Below, in pieces: positions 60,116 to 64,000 of a stretch of DNA of 64,000 nucleotides (the stretch's first letter is position 1; every line of letters begins with the position of its first letter). The translations under genes and the position numbers were made by a program. The notes under the pieces are model-generated. The model made no database searches. It was given only the letters and a program-made list of their open reading frames with translations, and had not been told where the DNA came from. This stretch comes from Collinsella sp. (GTDB lineage: Bacteria; Actinomycetota; Coriobacteriia; Coriobacteriales; Coriobacteriaceae): assembly GCA_018373675.1 (NCBI GenBank), contig JAHAGQ010000001.1:62001-126000 (forward strand). Direction: 5' to 3'.

Positions 60116-60429
60116 ACGCCAAATACTTCGAAGAGAACGGCTTTGAGGACTTCCACGGGACCAAGTTCCACAAAGCAGTGCTTGACCACGCCGCCTGCAT
60201 CGCGAACAACCTCATGTTCGACGCCACGCATCCTGACAACAACGACGGCGAGACGGCGGCAAACGCCTACCACGTGATGATCGCGCTTTGCGAGGCCGGG
60301 CTTTCCAGGATCGACGAGAAGTGCGTCGCCAAGAGCCGCGAGTTCATCGCCGACAAGATCAAGCCCGTCAGCGAGGAAGAGCGCGAGTTCGGTCGCGCGT
60401 TCCTTGCCGCCGTTCTCGGCATCAAATAG
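60112..60429 (+). CDS. Phage protein of unknown function
   Basis: This 105-residue product (FEDFHGTKFHKAVLDHAACIANNLMF, NDGETAANAYHVMIALCEAGL) is mainly helical. It has no known motif that I recognise. The start overlaps the RusA stop (ATGA), and AAGGAG lies upstream. It is part of the early operon. Confidence 0.65.
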   Translation: MNAKYFEENGFEDFHGTKFHKAVLDHAACIANNLMFDATHPDNNDGETAANAYHVMIALCEAGLSRIDEKCVAKSREFIADKIKPVSEEEREFGRAFLAAVLGIK

Positions 60430-60440
60430 GAGGTAACGAC

Positions 60441-60644
60441 ATGATCAACGAAGCCACCATCCAGGCGCAGTTCAAGCAGGCCACCGTGAAGGGCAGCGTT
60501 GCGACCCTGCAATTCGAGATCCTGACCGACAACGCCGACGCCTTCCGCATCATCAAGCAGAGCGGCAAGACGGTTTTGCTCACCGTGGCTGAGCAGCAGC
60601 AGGCCATGGACTTCGACGACGAGACGGGCGAGATCTATGGCTAA
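60441..60644 (+). CDS. Small phage protein of unknown function
   Basis: The 67-residue protein (TVKGSVATLQFEILTDNADAFR, VLLTVAEQQQAMDFDDETGE) looks like a small beta-rich domain. AGGAGG precedes the ATG. It overlaps the next gene by 8 bp. Confidence 0.65.
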   Translation: MINEATIQAQFKQATVKGSVATLQFEILTDNADAFRIIKQSGKTVLLTVAEQQQAMDFDDETGEIYG

Positions 60645-61620
60645 GGAAACCGAACCGCAGCAGGTCGAGGCAGAGGTCATCGAGGCCGAGGCCACCACGC
60701 TTGAGGTCACCTACACCGAGGCCACTATCGCTTCGAACATGGACGCGTTGGAGGCCCACGTGAAGAAGGTCGTGGCCGACTACGAGGGCGCCACCTACGA
60801 CCTCACGAGCGCCCAGGCCATCAAGGAGGCCAAGCACGACCGCAGCTACCTCAACGGCATCAAGAAGGAGATCGACGAACGCCGCAAGGCCGTGAAGCGC
60901 GAGTACAACAAGCCGCTCGACGCATTCGAGAGGCGCTGCAAGCAGATCACGGCCATCATCGACGAATCAACCGACGCCATCAAGGCGCAGCTTGACGAGG
61001 CCGAGCAGACGCGCAAGGACGCGCTCTACTCGCGCCTACAGCAGCACTACGAGGAGTTCGCGGGGCTGCTCGCGCCGGTCGTCCCCTACGAGCGCCTGCA
61101 TGAGCCGCAGTGGCTCAACAAGACCTTCGGCGAGATCAAGGCGCAGCAGGCGCTTGAGGCCAAGGTGTCCGACGTGGCCAGAGACTGGGAAACGCTCAAG
61201 GCCCAGCAGGAGGCGATGCCGCACTACGCCGACGCGGAGCGCGAGTTCTTCCGCACGCTCGACCTCGGAGCCGCCTTGAACGCGGCGCGTCTGGCCGACG
61301 AGGAAGACCAGCGAATCGCCGAGCTGAAGGCGGCCATGGCACCCGAGCCTGAGCCGGAGCCTGAACCCGAACCAGAGCCTGAGCCAGAGCCGATCGCAGC
61401 GCCCGAGCCTGAGCCGATGCCCGCGCCAGTGCCAATGCCCGCACCAATGCCGGCACCCATGCCAGCACCGGTCGCGGAGCCTTTGGAGGCGTGGACGGTC
61501 GAGGTGCCGAGCGCCACGCGATCGCAGATGCAGGCGCTCGCATCCCTGCTCAAGGCGCAGGGAATCACCGGAAGCATCCGCCGGGGCACGCCAGCCCAGG
61601 TGGCAGCGAGGATGGAGTAG
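60637..61620 (+). CDS. DUF1351 phage protein with Glu-Pro/Pro-Ala repeat linker
   Basis: Residues of about 35-230 match the DUF1351 family of phage recombination-associated proteins (YEGATYDLTSAQAIKEAKHDRSYLNGIKKEIDERRKAVKREYNKP, a coiled-coil region). Then comes a low-complexity linker of EP repeats and PMPAP repeats at about residues 230-285. A small C-terminal domain follows (SATRSQMQALASLLKAQGITGSI). In other phages DUF1351 proteins precede ERF/RecT-type annealing proteins, as here. Confidence 0.82.
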   Translation: MAKETEPQQVEAEVIEAEATTLEVTYTEATIASNMDALEAHVKKVVADYEGATYDLTSAQAIKEAKHDRSYLNGIKKEIDERRKAVKREYNKPLDAFERRCKQITAIIDESTDAIKAQLDEAEQTRKDALYSRLQQHYEEFAGLLAPVVPYERLHEPQWLNKTFGEIKAQQALEAKVSDVARDWETLKAQQEAMPHYADAEREFFRTLDLGAALNAARLADEEDQRIAELKAAMAPEPEPEPEPEPEPEPEPIAAPEPEPMPAPVPMPAPMPAPMPAPVAEPLEAWTVEVPSATRSQMQALASLLKAQGITGSIRRGTPAQVAARME

Positions 61621-61623
61621 ACG

Positions 61624-62193
61624 ATGGCAGAAGACAAGCACATGACGCTGGCCGAGGCCGTGGCCCAGGTGCAGCGATCCGTGGTGGTGCCCAAGGCACG
61701 CTACAACGCCCACGGCAACTTCTACTACCGCAGCATGGAGGACATCGTTGCGGCGCTCAAGGAGCCGTGCAAGGCGGCGGGAATCGCCTTCACGCTCAAC
61801 GACTCGATCGAGCAGATCGGCGAGCGCTACTACGTCAAGGCCACGTGCCGCCTGTTCTTCGAGGACGGCCACGGCGAGCCTTTGGAGATCGATGCGTACG
61901 CCCGCGAGCCTTTGAGCCAGAAGGGCATGAACGAGGCGCAGGTCACGGGCAGCGCATCGAGCTATGCCCGCAAGTACGCGCTCTGCGGAGCTTTCGACAT
62001 CGACGGCACGAGTGACCCCGACACCCTCATGGGTGACGGCAAGCCCGCCGAGAAGGAGCCGCCCGAGTTCGGCCAATTCATCGCCAAGTGCAAGAGCTGC
62101 GGCACCTCCTACCAGTTCGAGAGTCGCCAGCAGTACGAGCAGTTCAAGGCCAACCCCGGGTGCTGCCCGTCCCCCGCATGGCAGGTCGTGTAG
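61624..62193 (+). CDS. erf: ERF-family ssDNA-annealing recombinase
   Basis: This 189-residue protein opens with VVVPKARYNAHGNFYYRSMEDIVAALKEPC. It has the ERF hallmark GSASSYARKYALCGAFDID. A C-terminal zinc-ribbon-like tail (CKSCGTSYQF...CCPSP) may bind DNA. ERF proteins anneal single strands during phage recombination. The gene lies between the DUF1351 gene and the SSB gene, the usual phage recombination block. Confidence 0.9.
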   Translation: MAEDKHMTLAEAVAQVQRSVVVPKARYNAHGNFYYRSMEDIVAALKEPCKAAGIAFTLNDSIEQIGERYYVKATCRLFFEDGHGEPLEIDAYAREPLSQKGMNEAQVTGSASSYARKYALCGAFDIDGTSDPDTLMGDGKPAEKEPPEFGQFIAKCKSCGTSYQFESRQQYEQFKANPGCCPSPAWQVV

Positions 62194-62196
62194 GCC

Positions 62197-62544
62197 ATGC
62201 AAGACCTCTACGCCGAGCGCATGCAGCTCTTCGACAGGCTCATGGACGAGCTTCAGGCGCTGCGCAACAGCGGAAGCCAGTACGCCGAGAACGAGGCCGA
62301 GTACCGCAAGGCGCTGCGCATCGCGATTCTTGAGGAGCGATCCAAGGGAACGCCAGTGACGGTGATAAGCGACCTCTGCCGAGGCCGTGAGGACATAGCC
62401 GAGCTGAAGCAGCGCAGGGACTGCGCCGAAGCGCTCTACAAGGCGAGCCAAGAGGCGATAAACGTGTACAAGCTCAAGATCCGAACCGTCGACGAGGACA
62501 TAAAGCGCACCTGGTCGAATGGGACCGGCGAAGGGAGTTACTAA
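62197..62544 (+). CDS. Helical phage protein of unknown function
   Basis: This 115-residue protein is one long helix-rich chain (RMQLFDRLMDELQALRNSG, DIAELKQRRDCAEALYKASQEAI), probably a coiled coil. Its stop lies directly before the SSB start codon, so it is translated with SSB. No family is recognised. Confidence 0.65.
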   Translation: MQDLYAERMQLFDRLMDELQALRNSGSQYAENEAEYRKALRIAILEERSKGTPVTVISDLCRGREDIAELKQRRDCAEALYKASQEAINVYKLKIRTVDEDIKRTWSNGTGEGSY

Positions 62545-63108
62545 ATGTCGATCAACAGAGTGAACATCAGCGGCAACTTGACCCGCGACCCCGAGCTGCG
62601 GGCTACCCAGGGCGGCATGCAGGTTCTGGGCTTCGGCGTGGCCGTCAACGACCGCCGCCGCAACCAGCAAACCGGCGAGTGGGAGGACTACCCGAACTTC
62701 GTGGACTGCACGATGTTCGGCAACCGCGCCGAGAGCATGGGCCGCATCCTGCACAAGGGCATGAAGGTGGCCATCGAGGGCAAGCTGCGCTATTCGAGCT
62801 GGGACAAGGACGGCCAGCGCCGATCCAAGCTTGAGGTGATCGTGGACGAGATCGAGCTCATGAGCCAGAAGCAGGGCCAGCAAGCGCCGCAGGGATACCA
62901 GCAGCAGTACGCGCCGCAGCCAGCCCCGCAGGCGGCACCCCAGCAGTGGAACGCGCAGCAGGCCTACCAGCAAGCCCCGGCGGCACCGCAGGGCTACCAG
63001 CAGGCGCCCGCCCAGTACGCGCCGCAGCCAGCCCCGCAGGCGGCACCCCAGCAAGCACCCATGCCGCCCGCCCAGGAAAGCCTGTACGACGGCGACATCC
63101 CGTTTTAG
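62545..63108 (+). CDS. ssb: Single-stranded DNA-binding protein
   Basis: The OB-fold is complete in residues 1-110 (INRVNISGNLTRDPELRATQGGMQVLGFGVAVNDRRR, FVDCTMFGNRAESMGRILHKGMKVAIEGKLR). A Gln/Pro/Ala-rich linker with repeated QQ and PQ tracts follows. The tip DGDIPF is the acidic protein-binding tail. The gene is phage-borne and stands beside ERF. Confidence 0.96.
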   Translation: MSINRVNISGNLTRDPELRATQGGMQVLGFGVAVNDRRRNQQTGEWEDYPNFVDCTMFGNRAESMGRILHKGMKVAIEGKLRYSSWDKDGQRRSKLEVIVDEIELMSQKQGQQAPQGYQQQYAPQPAPQAAPQQWNAQQAYQQAPAAPQGYQQAPAQYAPQPAPQAAPQQAPMPPAQESLYDGDIPF

Positions 63109-63121
63109 GGGCGATGGCGGC

Positions 63122-63772
63122 ATGCAGGTACTGGACTCGCTCATAGACGGGCCGCTTAGGCTGCGCAACCGCAGGGAGGGCGACGAGCTTATCGGCATGA
63201 TCGTCCGGTACCTGCGAACTGGCGAGCAGCCCGAGCCTCGGACGGACGCCCAAGAGGCCGTGCTGTTCGCCGTGCAGCCAGTCATGGAGACCTCGCGCAA
63301 GCGCATCGTGGCGGGAGGATCTGGCGGCAAGGCGGCAAGCAAACCCGAGAGCAAACGGGCAAGCGAAACGGGAAGCAAACCGCCAAGCAAAAGCGGAAGC
63401 AAAACGCAGAGCAAAGCGGCAAGCAACGATGCAAGCAAACCCGAGAGCAAACGGGCAAGCGAAGAGGAAGAGGAAGAGGAGTTAGGAAAAGGGATTAAGG
63501 AGAGAGGGAAAGCGGCGCGTTTCCGCGCCCCCTCTCCCGCCGAGGTCGCCGAATACGCCCAGCAGTTCGCTGCGGACAAGGGACTCGACCTCACCGCCCT
63601 CGACTTCGACCCCGAGCGCTTCGTCGACTTCTACGCCCAGAAGGGCTGGATGGTCGGGCGATCGCACATGAAGGACTGGAAGGCCACGGTGCGCAACTGG
63701 CTGCGCACCTCGAAGCCCAAAAACAGCATGGCAAAGGAGGTGCCAGACGATGGATTTTCGGCCTACGACTGA
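63122..63772 (+). CDS. DUF6291-like phage replication organizer with Ser-Lys repeat linker
   Basis: This 216-residue protein begins with NRREGDELIGMIVRYLRTGEQPEPRTDAQEAVLFAVQPVMETSRKR. That matches the DUF6291/replisome-organizer N-terminus. A linker of ASK/ESK/GSK repeats and a Glu run (about residues 65-125) follows. The C-terminal domain (AEYAQQFAADKGLDLTALDFDPERFVDFYAQKGWMVG, DWKATVRNWLR) is typical of phage replication initiators. It overlaps the next gene, a DnaC-like loader. Confidence 0.78.
   Translation: MQVLDSLIDGPLRLRNRREGDELIGMIVRYLRTGEQPEPRTDAQEAVLFAVQPVMETSRKRIVAGGSGGKAASKPESKRASETGSKPPSKSGSKTQSKAASNDASKPESKRASEEEEEEELGKGIKERGKAARFRAPSPAEVAEYAQQFAADKGLDLTALDFDPERFVDFYAQKGWMVGRSHMKDWKATVRNWLRTSKPKNSMAKEVPDDGFSAYD
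63335..63463 (+). repeat. 33-nt direct repeat in the linker of the replication organizer
   Basis: The sequence starting GCAAGCAAACCCGAGAGC occurs at 63335-63367 and again at 63431-63463, 96 bp apart, in the same frame. It encodes the ASKPESKRASE stretches. The distance is a multiple of three, so deletion or duplication by slippage would keep the gene open. Confidence 0.8.
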
Positions 63773-64000
63773 GTGCCCGTACTGCGGCGCGATCCTCAAG
63801 GCCCGCACCACGCGGCTCGCTGGGCGGACGCTGTTCTGCGGCTACGAGCAGTGCGGCTGCGCGGGCGCCGAGGCCGAGCGCGAGAAGGAGCGCCAGGCCG
63901 AGGCCGATGCGGCTCGCAAGGCCGAGCTCGACAAGGCCATGCACGACTGGAAGAGGGCGGGCGTGCCCGATCGCTACGTGAGCCTCGACCACCCGTTGGC
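63750..64000 (+). CDS. DnaC/IstB-like helicase loader, 5' part
   Basis: The frame starts at ATG 63750 behind AAAGGAGG, overlaps the previous gene by 23 bases and runs off the window after 83 codons. Its head has a zinc ribbon (CPYCGAILKAR...CGYEQCGCAGAEAE) followed by a charged helix and AGVPDRYVSLDHPL. That is the usual entry to the DnaC-like ATPase of phage helicase loaders. The ATPase motifs lie outside the window. Confidence 0.75.
   Translation, partial: MDFRPTTECPYCGAILKARTTRLAGRTLFCGYEQCGCAGAEAEREKERQAEADAARKAELDKAMHDWKRAGVPDRYVSLDHPL

Noticed and set aside
61340..61490. Short repeats that could suggest a CRISPR-like array.
   Set aside because: They encode Glu-Pro and Pro-Ala repeats in a protein linker; there are no spacers of regular length.
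61036..63594. An 852-codon open frame on the minus strand.
   Set aside because: It is antisense to DUF1351, ERF, SSB and replication genes whose families and overlaps are clear. Leu/Arg repeats mirror the EP and Ser-Lys repeats of the other strand.

Overview
The window looks like a chromosome segment of a gut Coriobacteriia species, most likely Collinsella. I infer this from the high GC content, the Tat-exported surface protein with an LAxTG-type anchor beside a LuxR regulator, the CD1871A-type redox module, the fused MurT-GatD gene and the many short intergenic palindromes. No rRNA is present, so the genus is an inference and not a measurement.

Layout. Positions 1-4200 hold a partial trmO, an XRE/zinc-ribbon regulator with a broken TipAS-domain gene, a glutaredoxin, a dihydrouridine synthase and a membrane protein, followed by a 182-bp MITE-like inverted repeat. 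From 4.2 to 12.8 kb there is a MacB-like ABC transporter, a three-gene thiol/iron-sulfur electron-transfer operon (CD1871A protein, NapH-like ferredoxin, TlpA lipoprotein) divergent from a two-component system, then a LuxR regulator. A 1455-residue Tat-secreted, probably sortase-anchored surface protein and a lipoprotein follow. From 18.7 to 26 kb two AAA ATPase genes, each with an iterated dyad array on its own leader, flank a ParE/ParC-like topoisomerase pair that has a SOS box upstream.

Positions 26.1-32.5 kb are accessory and partly decayed. They carry a flavodoxin-type reductase, a MerR-controlled carboxymuconolactone decarboxylase/hydrolase operon, a sortase remnant, a DtxR-like box before a frameshifted methyltransferase, a second truncated methyltransferase, an intact LCM-type methyltransferase, an IS200 start fused to a DegV tail, and several gene fragments. 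From 32.5 to 40 kb runs one leftward locus: a LevR-like PRD regulator, mannose-family PTS IIB-IIC-IID-IIA, a GH172 (DUF2961) glycosidase and a ROK sugar kinase. I read this as uptake and hydrolysis of a fructose- or arabinose-containing oligosaccharide, possibly difructose anhydrides.

Positions 40.7-56 kb are mostly core metabolism: guaA, asparaginase, an XRE regulator with a perfect 26-bp operator, ychF, a polyferredoxin, two glycerol dehydrogenase paralogues and an iron alcohol dehydrogenase. A two-gene TPR-like pair then leads to a fused murT-gatD gene for peptidoglycan amidation. At 56.09 kb a tRNA-Glu(UUC) is occupied by a prophage or related element whose serine recombinase ends, antisense, at the tRNA anticodon. 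The element runs off the right edge with a divergent repressor switch and an early module (RusA, DUF1351, ERF recombinase, SSB, replication organizer, DnaC-like loader). No CRISPR array was seen.
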